Origin: Hyalangium gracile
GTDB lineage: Bacteria > Myxococcota > Myxococcia > Myxococcales > Myxococcaceae
Direction of reading: 5' to 3'
DNA: 64,000 nt
Assembly: GCF_020103725.1 (NCBI RefSeq)
Contig: NZ_JAHXBG010000025.1
Location: 92,661 to 156,660, forward strand
Within the stretch, counting starts at the first letter, position 1, and every line of letters begins with the position of its first letter. Below are positions 7,514 to 18,569 of this stretch, piece by piece. Under the pieces are notes generated by a model that was not told where the DNA came from, did no database searches, and saw only the letters and a program-made list of their open reading frames with translations. Made by a program: the position numbers and the translations under genes.

Positions 7514-8935
7514 ATGATGCGAAGGCTCCTCGTCGCGCTGATGGCGACGGCGTTCACGCTGGCTGGCTGTGGCGGTATCGGGACGGGCGGTTTCGCGGAC
7601 TTCGGAGCGACTGCCGGAGGCGCGCAGGACATCGGGCTGGCGAGGACGAAGATCGCCCAGGGCCAGGTGCCCGCTCCGGAGGACTTCGTCGCCGAGGGGC
7701 TCTACTCGGAGCACGACCTGCCGCTGCAGGGCCCGGCCTGCAACCAGGTGCTGTGCCTGCGCACGGCGACGGGCATCGCGCCGGCCCTCGACACGGGGCG
7801 TCAGGAGGTGTTCGTGCAGGTGGGCTTCTCCTCCAACGTGGACCCGGCCACCTTCCGCCGCAAGCCGTTGGACGTGGCGCTGGTCATCGACCGGTCCGGT
7901 TCCATGAGCGGCGAGCCGATGGAGGCGGTGAAGGAGGCCGCGCGCAAGCTGGTGGAGAAGCTGAACGAGGACGACACCTTCGCGTTGGTCGTCTTCGACG
8001 ACGAGGTCGACACGCTGGTTCATCAGCGGTCCGCGGGCGACCGCTCGGAGCTCCTGAGCGCGATCGACAAGATCAAGCCGCAGGGCAGCACCTGCATCGA
8101 GTGCGGGCTGAAGGAGGGGTTCAAGGAGCTGGCCAAGAGGCCGGCGGATGCGGCGCGGGCCCGCCGGCTCTTCCTCTTCACGGATGCGATGCCCAACGTG
8201 GGCGCCACGGGCGAAGGCGAGTTCATGGACTTGCTGCGGAGCCACTCCCAGCAGGGCCGGGACACGACGGTGTTCGGAGTGAACATCGCGTTCGGGCAGG
8301 AGCTCGTGACGAAGATCTCGGCGGTGCGCGGCTCGAACTACTTCTTCTTGAGCAACGCCGAGCGGACGCGGACGGTGTTCGACGAGGACTTCGACTTCCT
8401 GGTGACGCCCATCGCCTATGACCTGCGCATGGCGCTCACGCCCGCCGAGGGCTTCCGGGTGGAGGCGGTGTACGGCGTGCCGGGAGTGGACCCGGGCGCG
8501 AGCCTGGCCGAGATGGATGTGGCCACCGTGTTCCTCTCGCGGCGCCGGGGCGCCATCGTCGCGCGCCTGAGCGCGAGCGGCGAGGTGCAGCCAGGCCAGC
8601 AGCTGGTGTCCAGCAACCTCTCCTTCCAGCCCCTGGAGGGGGAGGCGCCTCCCGCCGTCACCCTCACCGCGCGGTACGAGGGCAGCGAGCCGCTCAGCTC
8701 CACGTCGACGTGGTACTCGCAGAACTCGGTGCGCAAGGCGGTGGCGCTGACGAACTTCATCCTGGGCGCGCGGCAGGCCTGCGAGCACTGGAACAAGGGC
8801 GAGAAGGCGGCGGCCCGCGAGCTGGCGGACCGGACGGCGACGCTGTTGCAGGCCGAGGCGCAGGCGCTGGACGACGCGCCGCTGCGCGCCGAGGCGGAGC
8901 TGGCCAGGAAGCTGGCCGAGCTGATGGTGCCCTGA
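7514..8935 (+). CDS. von Willebrand factor A domain lipoprotein
   Basis: 473 residues. A signal peptide with lipobox LAGC places it as a lipoprotein (Cys at about residue 19). A vWA domain covers residues about 118-290: VALVIDRSGSMSG is the metal-ion-dependent adhesion site DxSxS (Asp126, Ser128, Ser130), with TFALVVFDDEVDTLV and RRLFLFTDAMPNVGATG after it. The C-terminal part (KAVALTNFILGARQACEHW and the helices after) resembles the tail of bacterial YfbK-like vWA proteins. An SD-like AGGAGAG lies 5-11 bases before the start; a second ATG follows at once. The role is probably protein-protein binding at the cell envelope. It is followed by a long inverted repeat. Confidence 0.85.
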   Translation: MMRRLLVALMATAFTLAGCGGIGTGGFADFGATAGGAQDIGLARTKIAQGQVPAPEDFVAEGLYSEHDLPLQGPACNQVLCLRTATGIAPALDTGRQEVFVQVGFSSNVDPATFRRKPLDVALVIDRSGSMSGEPMEAVKEAARKLVEKLNEDDTFALVVFDDEVDTLVHQRSAGDRSELLSAIDKIKPQGSTCIECGLKEGFKELAKRPADAARARRLFLFTDAMPNVGATGEGEFMDLLRSHSQQGRDTTVFGVNIAFGQELVTKISAVRGSNYFFLSNAERTRTVFDEDFDFLVTPIAYDLRMALTPAEGFRVEAVYGVPGVDPGASLAEMDVATVFLSRRRGAIVARLSASGEVQPGQQLVSSNLSFQPLEGEAPPAVTLTARYEGSEPLSSTSTWYSQNSVRKAVALTNFILGARQACEHWNKGEKAAARELADRTATLLQAEAQALDDAPLRAEAELARKLAELMVP

Positions 8936-8971
8936 GCCGCCCGCCGAGGGCGTCGGACCGGGTTGGTGGTC

Positions 8972-9031
8972 CACTGTTCGGAAACGTCGGGGGTTTTGGA
9001 GCCTGAAAAGTCCCGACGTTTTCGCACAGTG
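8972..9031. repeat. 20-base near-perfect inverted repeat between convergent genes
   Basis: Left arm CACTGTTCGGAAACGTCGGG (8972-8991) pairs with CCCGACGTTTTCGCACAGTG (9012-9031), 18 of 20 positions, around a 20-base spacer. It lies between the stop of the vWA gene (8935) and that of the convergent membrane protein (9046). It could act as a bidirectional terminator, but the long arms and large spacer also fit a small palindromic repeat element. Confidence 0.7.
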
Positions 9032-9045
9032 AGGAGCGGAAGCCT

Positions 9046-9648
9046 TCACACCAGGGAGGCGGGCCGCTTCAGGCGGGCGAAGAGGATGACGTGGGAAGCG
9101 ACGATGAGCGGCACCACGTAGAGCGGCACCATGGGCCAGGGGGCCTGCCCGAACGACGCCATGGCGCGGGGATCGCCGAAGAAGAGGATGCGCTGGGCGG
9201 CGACCAGCACGGCGAGGATGTCCACGAAGCCCACGACATTGAAGACCCACAGCGCGCGCGCCCGCAGCGGGGTCCGCGCCGGGGTGAACAGGACGAGTGC
9301 CGCGAGCAACCCTGCGATGATGTCTCCCACCCCGGCGCCCAGGGCGAACTCCGCGGGCAGCCGGCCCCGTGAGAGCTCGATGAGGAAGCCCGCGCCAATG
9401 AAGGCCCGGAGCATGTGCAGCCACAGATAGCTCGGGAGCCCGAGTCTCTCGAAGAACGCGCGCGCCGCCGGAATCCTTCTCCAGGACAGCAGCACGACCG
9501 TGGTTCCTCCCAGGATGCACAGGGGAATGAGGATGGGGCGCTCGGGGCTGACGAGCCCGATCAGGCTCAGGAGGAAGGCTGCCAGGCCCCACGCGACGAG
9601 CGAGAGCCTCCCCCGTCTGTCCGCCTCCCCGGAGCTGTCGGCCCCCAC
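9046..9648 (-). CDS. conserved-type membrane protein, unknown function
   Basis: About 200 residues with five or six hydrophobic segments, e.g. LVAWGLAAFLLSLIGLV, ILIPLCILGGTTVVLL, LVLFTPA, ALWVFNVVGFVDILAVLVAA and VPLYVVPLIVASHVILFA; a loop reads LGAGVGDIIAGLLAALV, a G-x-GD motif I have seen in small membrane proteins of unknown role. The start is uncertain: GTG 9648 is chosen because upstream codons run into the strongly conserved Fis-like segment coded on the other strand; ATG 9699 is the next option and would overlap it. The hydrophobic body argues that this strand is coding to about 9620. Confidence 0.6.
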   Translation of the reverse strand: MGADSSGEADRRGRLSLVAWGLAAFLLSLIGLVSPERPILIPLCILGGTTVVLLSWRRIPAARAFFERLGLPSYLWLHMLRAFIGAGFLIELSRGRLPAEFALGAGVGDIIAGLLAALVLFTPARTPLRARALWVFNVVGFVDILAVLVAAQRILFFGDPRAMASFGQAPWPMVPLYVVPLIVASHVILFARLKRPASLV

Positions 9649-9655
9649 GGGGACG

Positions 9656-9814
9656 GGGACCCTGCGGGAGCAGGTCGCCGCGTTCGAGCGCTCGCTCATC
9701 GCCCGAGCCCTGGAGGAGGCGGGCGGCAACCAGTCGGAGGCGGCACGGCGGCTCGGGCTGACCCGGGTGACGCTGATCGACAAGCTCAAGCGCCACGGGC
9801 TGCGCAAGGGCTGA
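9656..9814 (+). pseudogene. orphan Fis-type HTH, remnant of an NtrC-family regulator
   Basis: The plus-strand frame ending at TGA 9812-9814 encodes LREQVAAFERSLIARALEE followed by AGGNQSEAARRLGLTRVTL and IDKLKRHGLRKG. This is a textbook C-terminal Fis-type helix-turn-helix of sigma-54 enhancer-binding regulators (NQxxAAxxLGLxRxTLxxKL). No AAA+ domain precedes it. The frame stays open upstream to ATG 9500, but that stretch is antisense to the membrane protein and looks non-coding. The simplest reading is the 3' stump of a deleted regulator gene. A functional mini-Fis protein with an unrecognised start is the alternative. Confidence 0.6.
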
Positions 9815-9870
9815 CGACAGGCACACCGTACGGCTTGTCAGGACCCGTCGCGTGCAATACGCCTGGGGGC

Positions 9871-11274
<1,404 letters not shown>

Positions 11275-11286
11275 GGCGCGCCCGGC

Positions 11287-12537
11287 TCAGGACACCATGC
11301 GCGTCTTGATGTCGGTGTTCAGCCCCGCGATGGCCTCGCTCACCTGGGCGGACACGTCCTGGTCCAGGTCCATCACCAGGTAGCCGATGTTGGCGTCCGT
11401 GCTCAGCACCTGCGCGTGGATGTTGGCGTTCAGGTCCGAGACGATGCGGTTGATGTCGCGCAGCACGCCCGGGATGTTGCGGTGCACGTTGAGGATGCGG
11501 TGCGTGCCGGGGATGAGGGGCACCTCCACCTGCGGGAAGTTCACCGCGCCGGTGGTGGCGCCCGACTTCACGAACTTGATGAGCGAGGTGGCCACCTCGC
11601 GGCCGATGGACTCCTGGGCCTCCTCGGTGGAGCCGCCGATGTGCGGGGTGAGCACCACGTTGGGCAGGTTCTGCAGCTCGGTGCGGAAGCCGTCGCTGTT
11701 CGTCTCGGGCTCCTCCGGGTACACGTCCACCGCCGCGCCGCCCAGGTGCTTGGAGCGCAGCGCCTCGGCCAGCGCGGGGATGTCCACCACCGAGCCGCGG
11801 CTGGCGTTGATGAGGCACGCCCCCTTCTTCATCCGCGCCAGCTCCGCCGGGCCGATCATCATGTTCGTGGCCGAGGTGGCCGGCACGTGCAGGGTGACGA
11901 AGTCCGACTCGGCCAGCAGCTCGCCCAGCGTGGGCACCGAGCGCGAGTTGCCCAGCGGCAGCTTCGTCATGATGTCGTAGTACACGACGCGCATGCCGAG
12001 CGACTCGGCCAGCACGCCCAGCTGCGAGCCAATGTGCCCGTAGCCGATGATGCCCAGCGTCTTGCCGCGCACCTCGTGGCTGCCCGTGGCCACCTTGCGC
12101 CACTGGCCCGTGTGCACCTCGCGGCTGCGGTCGAACAGCTGGCGCGTCAGCACGATGATCTCCGCGATCACCATCTCCGCCACGCTGCGCGTGTTGCTGA
12201 ACGGCGCGTTGAAGCAGGGAATGCCGTGGCGGTTGGTGGCCGTCAGCTCGATCTGGTTGGTGCCGATGCAGAAGGCGCCGATGGCCAGCAGGCTCTCCGC
12301 GTGGGCCAGCGCGCTCTCGGGCACGTTCGTCTTGCTGCGGATGCCCAGCAGGTGCACGCCCTTGAGGCGCTCGGTCAGCTCCTCGGGCTTGAGCGCGCCC
12401 TGCACCCGCTCCACCACGAAGCCCTCGGCCTTCATCAGGTGCTCGGCGGACGGGTGGATGTTCTCCAGCAGGAGGACGCGGAGGGGGACCTTGTTGCTGA
12501 CGGGCGAGGACGGGTTGGGGAACCGGGGTGTGCTCAT
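11287..12537 (-). CDS. serA: D-3-phosphoglycerate dehydrogenase
   Basis: 416 residues, the length of the short E. coli-like SerA. It catalyses the first step of serine synthesis, 3-phosphoglycerate to 3-phosphohydroxypyruvate with NAD. Visible: the NAD-binding TLGIIGYGHIGSQLGVLAE (residues about 163-181), the substrate-side INASRGSVVD with active-site region, GGSTEEAQESIGREVA carrying the catalytic His region, and a C-terminal ACT domain (NIPGVLRDINRIVSDLNANI) for serine feedback. ATG at 12537 follows from the conserved start. It is convergent with the FAD dehydrogenase gene, and the adjacency is biochemically meaningful. Confidence 0.93.
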   Translation of the reverse strand: MSTPRFPNPSSPVSNKVPLRVLLLENIHPSAEHLMKAEGFVVERVQGALKPEELTERLKGVHLLGIRSKTNVPESALAHAESLLAIGAFCIGTNQIELTATNRHGIPCFNAPFSNTRSVAEMVIAEIIVLTRQLFDRSREVHTGQWRKVATGSHEVRGKTLGIIGYGHIGSQLGVLAESLGMRVVYYDIMTKLPLGNSRSVPTLGELLAESDFVTLHVPATSATNMMIGPAELARMKKGACLINASRGSVVDIPALAEALRSKHLGGAAVDVYPEEPETNSDGFRTELQNLPNVVLTPHIGGSTEEAQESIGREVATSLIKFVKSGATTGAVNFPQVEVPLIPGTHRILNVHRNIPGVLRDINRIVSDLNANIHAQVLSTDANIGYLVMDLDQDVSAQVSEAIAGLNTDIKTRMVS

Positions 12538-12658
12538 GGCGCTCCGCGTTAGATCTCACGGAGCGGACTGTCAAGCCTCGCTCTCGCCTCTTCGCAGAGC
12601 GGACGGGCTCCGCGGGAGCCGGAGGACGCAATGGCGGACAGTTACCGCGCTGCCGTGG

Positions 12659-12691
12659 GGCGCGGGCGGGCCAGGGGGTGCCGCCCGCGCC
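12659..12691 (-). terminator. 11-base perfect hairpin after the trypsin-like gene
   Basis: GGCGCGGGCGG (12659-12669) and CCGCCCGCGCC (12681-12691) pair perfectly with an 11-base loop, starting 13 bases past the stop of the minus-strand protease gene. No U-tract. The rest of the 166-base gap to serA shows nothing else recognisable. Confidence 0.6.
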
Positions 12692-12703
12692 AGGGAAGCA
12701 GGG

Positions 12704-14356
<1,653 letters not shown>

Positions 14357-14388
14357 GGACAGCCACTCCTTGGGGGATGGGAACACAG

Positions 14389-14413
14389 CCCGCCTGCCGA
14401 GCGGCCAGGCGGG
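14389..14413 (-). other. hairpin in the leader of the protease gene
   Basis: CCCGCCTG (14389-14396) and CAGGCGGG (14406-14413) pair perfectly around nine bases, ending 33 bases upstream of the protease ATG on the minus strand. It could be a transcript leader structure or an operator; no known motif is recognised. Confidence 0.35.
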
Positions 14414-14513
14414 TGGCGCATGATGCACGAAACGGCTTTCCCTGTCTTCACGCCAAGTGCGGCTGAATCAGTATTTCAGGAAGACTGTTCAACGGCAGCG
14501 AGACTGAAAAACC

Positions 14514-14891
14514 TCACTCATCGTCCGGGTTCTTCAGCCAGCCGAGCGCGTCGTCGCGAGACTCGAAGGTGCGCGCGGGGATGGTGAGCATGGCCTGCTT
14601 CGTCATGCGCCAGGCCTGGAGGCCGGAGGCCGCCGTGGAGACGACGCGCGCCGAGCGCTTCATGCCCTTGAGCTGGGCGTACGCGTTCAGCTTGGCCATC
14701 ACCGCCACCATGTTGGAGGGCATCACGCGCAGCTGGGACTGATCCACCAGCGCGCTCCAGTCGCCGGCCAGCTCCTCGATGGCGGTCCGGACGCGGGCCA
14801 GGTAGTCGTCCACGTCCTCCTGCGTGGGCTGGGACGGGTAGACGACCTCGAGGATGCGATCGGGCTGGTGGACGATGATCTGGAAGGGCAT
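14514..14891 (-). CDS. small STAS-like protein, unknown function
   Basis: 125 residues from ATG 14891 (GTG 14912 is a weaker option). The alternating strand/helix pattern, with PFQIIVHQPDRILEVVYP at the start, TQEDVDDYLARVRTAIEEL, WSALVDQSQLRVMPSNMV in the middle and a final RDDALGWLKNP, resembles the SpoIIAA/STAS-like fold of small myxobacterial proteins. No catalytic motif. It is 123 bases upstream of the protease gene on the same strand, with no terminator seen between, so it could share a transcript. The fold call is tentative. Confidence 0.6.
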   Translation of the reverse strand: MPFQIIVHQPDRILEVVYPSQPTQEDVDDYLARVRTAIEELAGDWSALVDQSQLRVMPSNMVAVMAKLNAYAQLKGMKRSARVVSTAASGLQAWRMTKQAMLTIPARTFESRDDALGWLKNPDDE

Positions 14892-15156
14892 GAGGGCGTG
14901 CTCCCATACCACACGGCGCCGACGAACGCCGGGGGGCCGATCATCCTAACCCTCTCCGGGCCGACAGTTCGACTCCTCTCCTGATGCGTTGGAGCAGCCC
15001 TCCGAAGTGCCCGGAAGGACAGGGCCCCGCCCGCCCGCCGCCGGGGGCCGCCCGGGCCAAAAATGTCAGACCTGACTGGTAGTTACGTCGCTGCCGGCGG
15101 ATCGGAGTCGACGCGCCAGAGGGGTGCGGCGACGGTCTGACCGGCAAGGGGGTTTC

Positions 15157-15495
15157 ATGCGAACGAAGCTGTACGTTCTGGGCGCGGTGCTGGGTGTCGC
15201 GCCGGGCCTGCTGCCGGTGGTGTCCACGCTGTGGGTTCCGCCGTCGCAGGAGACAAAGCAGGACTCGCGCGGGGCCTCGCGCAAGGGGCGCGGGGCGGGC
15301 CGGACGAGCCCGGCGCCTGCGGGCAGTGGCTCTGGCGTGGCGGCGCCTCCGGGCGCTGGCTCCGCGGAGCCGGGTGCACCCACGCACCCGTGCGAGCTCA
15401 TCACCCTGGTGAAGGTGCCGTGCGACCCGAGCACGGGCGCCTGCGAGTACACCTACTGGCAGTGCCCCGAGGCGGTGAAGCCGCTGAAGGCATGA
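15157..15495 (+). CDS. small exported protein with alanine/proline/glycine linker
   Basis: 112 residues from ATG 15157 with an SD-like AAGGGGG 4-10 bases upstream. A hydrophobic N-terminus (KLYVLGAVLGVAPGLLPVV) looks like a signal or anchor. A low-complexity middle is rich in G, A, P and S, and a C-terminal 35 residues contains four cysteines (HPCELITLVKVPCDP, GACEYTYWQC) likely to pair in the periplasm. No family recognised. Two tandem hairpins follow its stop. Confidence 0.6.
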   Translation: MRTKLYVLGAVLGVAPGLLPVVSTLWVPPSQETKQDSRGASRKGRGAGRTSPAPAGSGSGVAAPPGAGSAEPGAPTHPCELITLVKVPCDPSTGACEYTYWQCPEAVKPLKA

Positions 15496-15500
15496 GCCAC

Positions 15501-15575
15501 GGCGCTCGGCTCGGCTGAGCGCCGGTTCTCGAAGTGAGTGCGGCGGAGCTGGCTTACGGGCTGGCTCCGCCGCAC
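15501..15575. terminator. two tandem hairpins between convergent genes
   Basis: First hairpin: GGCGCTC (15501-15507) with GAGCGCC (15517-15523). Second: GTGCGGCGGAGC (15538-15549) with GCTCCGCCGCAC (15564-15575), a perfect 12-base stem. They fill the gap between the small exported protein and the convergent S9 peptidase gene and can work in both directions. Confidence 0.65.
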
Positions 15576-15588
15576 GCGTCTGGGGCGG

Positions 15589-17559
15589 CTAGTTCGTCGG
15601 CGAGGTGCCGGACTTCTTCAGGTACTGCTCGAGGAAGCCGAGCATCCGCGAGTAGGCCTCCGCCTCGTTCTTCTTCTTGGTGAAGCCGTGGCCCTCATCG
15701 GGGAAGACGACGTACTCGACGGGGACCTTGTTCTTCTGCACCGCCTGGACGATCTCGTCCGACTCCGGCTTGATGACGCGCGGATCATTGGCGCCCTGGA
15801 TGACGAGCAACGGCCTCTTGATCTTCTCGGCGTGGAAGAGCGGCGAGATGTCCCGGAGCATCTGCTCCTGCTTCTCCGGGTTGCCCACCTCCTGGTAGAG
15901 CGCCTCGCGGATCGACTCCCAGTAGGGCGGCACGCTCTTGAGCGTGCGCAGCCAGTTGGACACGCCGAAGATGTCCACGCCCACGTTGAAGGCGTCCGGG
16001 TGGAAGGCGAGCGCCGCCAGCGTCATGTAGCCGCCGTAGCTGCCGCCCGCGATGCCGACGCGGCTGCCGTCCACGTAGGGCAGGCTGGCCAGGTACTTCT
16101 TGGCCTCGATGCAGTCGAGCAGCGGCTCCTTGCCGTGCTTTTGATCATCCGCGGTGAAGAACGTCTTGCCGTAGCCGGAGCTGCCGCGGTTGTTGATGCC
16201 CAGCACCACGTAGCCGTGGTTGACCAGGAACTGGATGAGCGGCGAGTAGCCCTTGCGCGTCTGCCCACCGGGGCCGCCATGCACGAAGACGATGGCGGGC
16301 GCCTTGTTCTCCGCCGTGGCCTGGTGCGGCTTGAAGAGGATGTTGGGGATCTCCATCCCGTCGAAGGACTTGAAGCGCACCACCTGCGCCTCCACCAGGT
16401 CCTCCGCGTCGAGATGCGGGCTCAGCGTGTTGGTCAGGCGCGTGGCCTTGCCGGTGCCGAAGTCGTAGACGTAGAGGTTGCTCGGGGAGCGATCGCCGTT
16501 GTGGTAGAAGGCCATCCGCTTCTCGCTGCGCGCGATGGCCACCGAGGTGATGTCTCCCTCGGGCAGCTGCGGCAGCGCCACCTGCTTGCCGGCCTTCATG
16601 TCATGGAGCCGGATGACGGTGCGGCCGTCCTCGTTGATGCCGGAGACGCGGTAGGCGCCCGTCCGGGAGAAGTACGTGTACATGATGTCCCAGTCGGCGC
16701 GCTCCACGTCCTCCGACTTGCCGGTGGCCAGCGTGTAGCGGGCCACGCGCTTGAACTCCGAGCCATCGTCGGTGAGGTAGTAGAGGGCGGTGGAGGCCGG
16801 ATCGAACTCGGCCGCCGAGTACATCGCCGTGCCCTGGTGGGGGGTGATGTGCTTCAGCTCCTTCTTCGCCACGTCATAGAGGTAGATGTTGCTGTCGGCC
16901 GTGGTGCGCGGCTTGTCGAGGGCGATCCACTTCTCGTCCCGGGAGATGTCGGACGGCTGGTAGCCCGCGTCGTTCTGGTAGAGCAGGGTGCGCTCGTACG
17001 TCTTCACGTCGTACTTGTAGAGATCGAAGAACTTCGGATCCCGCTCGTTGGTGAGGACGTAGAAGGCCGAGTAGTCATCCGCCTTCCAGCCGAAGAACTG
17101 GGCCTTGACCTTGGTGCCCGGCGTCAGGTCCTTCTCCTTGCCATCCGGGGTGCGGACGTAGAGGTGGTTGTCCTCGTTGCCGCCCTGGTCGTGGGTGAAG
17201 AGGATGCGCTCGTCATTGGGGAAGTAGCTGACGGCGAAGGTGGACTCCTTCTTGGACTGCGTGAGCGCCGCGGGCTTGCCGCCGCTCACCGGCACGCTGT
17301 AGGCGTTGAAGATGCCGCTCTCGTTCGAGGAGAAGAGGAGCTTCTTCTCGTCCGGGGAGAAGGAGGCGCCGGCCAGCTTCGTGGTCGCCATGAAGTGATC
17401 GATGGCGTACTGCTTCGACGGCCGCGCCGCGGGCTTCACCGGCTTCGAGGCGGGGGCGGTGGCCTCGGGCTTCTTCGCGGGCGCCGCGGGGGGTGCGGCC
17501 AGGGCCAGGGTGGGCACCAGCGCCACCGCGGCGACCACTCGGGAGATGAGGGACGACAT
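15589..17559 (-). CDS. S9 family (prolyl oligopeptidase-type) secreted peptidase
   Basis: 656 residues. A signal peptide (LISRVVAAVALVPTLALA, cleavage near APP) is followed by an Ala/Pro/Lys linker, a seven-bladed beta-propeller region (residues about 60-390; repeats such as GASFSPDEKKLLFSSN, FPNDERILFTHDQGG) and an alpha/beta-hydrolase domain. The catalytic residues are Ser in GIAGGSYGGYMTL, Asp in IQGANDPRVI and His in DEGHGFTKK; FVHGGPGGQTRKGY is the oxyanion loop. This family cleaves short peptides, usually dipeptidyl/tripeptidyl or acylaminoacyl, here in the periplasm or outside. It is divergent from the MshEN-domain gene across a 354-base gap. Confidence 0.93.
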   Translation of the reverse strand: MSSLISRVVAAVALVPTLALAAPPAAPAKKPEATAPASKPVKPAARPSKQYAIDHFMATTKLAGASFSPDEKKLLFSSNESGIFNAYSVPVSGGKPAALTQSKKESTFAVSYFPNDERILFTHDQGGNEDNHLYVRTPDGKEKDLTPGTKVKAQFFGWKADDYSAFYVLTNERDPKFFDLYKYDVKTYERTLLYQNDAGYQPSDISRDEKWIALDKPRTTADSNIYLYDVAKKELKHITPHQGTAMYSAAEFDPASTALYYLTDDGSEFKRVARYTLATGKSEDVERADWDIMYTYFSRTGAYRVSGINEDGRTVIRLHDMKAGKQVALPQLPEGDITSVAIARSEKRMAFYHNGDRSPSNLYVYDFGTGKATRLTNTLSPHLDAEDLVEAQVVRFKSFDGMEIPNILFKPHQATAENKAPAIVFVHGGPGGQTRKGYSPLIQFLVNHGYVVLGINNRGSSGYGKTFFTADDQKHGKEPLLDCIEAKKYLASLPYVDGSRVGIAGGSYGGYMTLAALAFHPDAFNVGVDIFGVSNWLRTLKSVPPYWESIREALYQEVGNPEKQEQMLRDISPLFHAEKIKRPLLVIQGANDPRVIKPESDEIVQAVQKNKVPVEYVVFPDEGHGFTKKKNEAEAYSRMLGFLEQYLKKSGTSPTN

Positions 17560-17913
17560 GCAACCTCCTGCTACGGGGAAGGGGACGGGCCGGGAGACCC
17601 GCTCGCACTCTGATGGATGGCTGGCCAGATACGAGAAAACGGCCGGTTCGATTGCGCCCCCAAGCCTGCCTGCTCTCCAGGCGTGGGGCCGCCACCCAAC
17701 CTCCTGGGAGGGACACTATTCCCAGGCCCGGGGGCGAGGCGGTGCCGCGCGGCCGGTAATTCCGGGAGGGGCGAGACGGAAAATCCTTCCGCACTGTGAG
17801 GAAGCAAGAGCGCAACCCTGTGAATTGCCTGAGCCCTTCGGGTGGCACGCCGGACGCAATGCCCCTGCTCGCACTGGCAGAGCGTTTTGTCGGGGGGTGG
17901 AGGCGTGCCCAGG
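17560..17913. other. divergent intergenic region
   Basis: 354 bases between two divergent genes, with no convincing reading frame. It holds one sigma-54-like match near the right end (listed separately) and a short dyad CGGAA-AATCC-TTCCG around 17776-17792. No other structure is recognised. Confidence 0.5.
17843..17858 (+). promoter_or_regulatory. possible sigma-54 promoter
   Basis: TGGCAC (17843-17848), five bases, ACGCA (17854-17858): it has the invariant GG at -24 and GC at -12 with correct spacing, though -12 departs from TTGCA. It sits 56 bases before the ATG of the MshEN-domain gene. Sigma-54 promoters are common in myxobacteria; this match is suggestive only. Confidence 0.3.
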
Positions 17914-18420
17914 ATGCGACTCGGAGAGTGGCTGGTTCACAACGGCGCCCTGACGCCCGAGCAGGTGCAGACCATTCTGGCGTACCAGTCACAGTGGAAG
18001 TGCAAGTTTGGCGAGGCGGTGCTCAGCCTGAACATCCTGCCGCGCGAGGTGTTTCTGCGGCTGCTGGCGGGCCACCTCAACGTGCCATTCATCCGCTCGG
18101 ATCAGCTGGACAAGGTGCCGGCCTCCATCATCCATGCGGTGCCGGCGGAGGTGGTCTCCCGCCTGCGCATCTGTCCGCTGAAGCTGCGGCAGACCGGCTC
18201 GCGGGGCTCCATCTTCATCGCCACGCACCAGCCGGAGAACCTGAAGCTCATTGACGAGGTGTCCTTCGCCACGAGCCTCATCGTCCAGCCCGTGCTCGCG
18301 TTCCAGGAGGACATCGAGCGCACCCTGCGCCGTCACGGCCTCATCGCCGGGCGCCACGTGGAGCCCATCGAGCTGCCTCCGGAGGAGGACTTCCGGTGGG
18401 ACCACAGCCGCTACCGCTGA
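17914..18420 (+). CDS. stand-alone MshEN (GspE N-terminal-like) domain protein
   Basis: 168 residues. The whole protein reads as a MshEN/T2SSE N-terminal domain: MRLGEWLVHNGALTPEQVQ at the start, LSLNILPREVFLRLLAGHLNVPFI, then VPASIIHAVPAEVVSRLRICPL and VSFATSLIVQPVLAFQEDIE. In GspE/PilB/MshE ATPases this domain binds partners or cyclic di-GMP; here no ATPase part follows, so it is probably a regulatory or adaptor protein for surface machinery or signalling. ATG 17914 is preferred: GGAGG lies 11 bases upstream. GTG 17905 in the same frame is the alternative. A hairpin directly follows the stop. Confidence 0.8.
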   Translation: MRLGEWLVHNGALTPEQVQTILAYQSQWKCKFGEAVLSLNILPREVFLRLLAGHLNVPFIRSDQLDKVPASIIHAVPAEVVSRLRICPLKLRQTGSRGSIFIATHQPENLKLIDEVSFATSLIVQPVLAFQEDIERTLRRHGLIAGRHVEPIELPPEEDFRWDHSRYR

Positions 18421-18449
18421 GCCTGGCCGCCTGCTCCCAGAGGCCAGGC
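18421..18449 (+). terminator. hairpin immediately after the MshEN gene
   Basis: GCCTGGCC (18421-18428) and GGCCAGGC (18442-18449) form a perfect 8-base stem that begins on the base after the TGA. No U-tract. Confidence 0.55.
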
Positions 18450-18569
18450 GGATGTCCAGGCGCATGCGTTCCCGAGCGGGGGCCCTGTGCCAGACCCGTG
18501 TGGCACGCGGGAAGCATCAGGCGTGCTCGCGGGGTTCCGCTTCCTGGTTGACTCCCTCTCCCAGACACC

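Noticed and set aside
9415..9870. N-terminal extension of the FAD dehydrogenase frame
   Set aside because: The frame is open to 9415, but family homology begins at the ATG at 9871; the extension runs through the Fis-like and membrane-protein region in another frame.
15061..15090. GTCAG-AC-CTGAC short dyad in the AT-richer patch upstream of the small exported protein
   Set aside because: Only five paired bases; it may be part of a regulatory site but is too weak to call.
17617..17799. Short open frames in the gap at 17560-17913
   Set aside because: No ribosome-binding site or recognisable composition; length is explained by few stop codons in GC-rich DNA.
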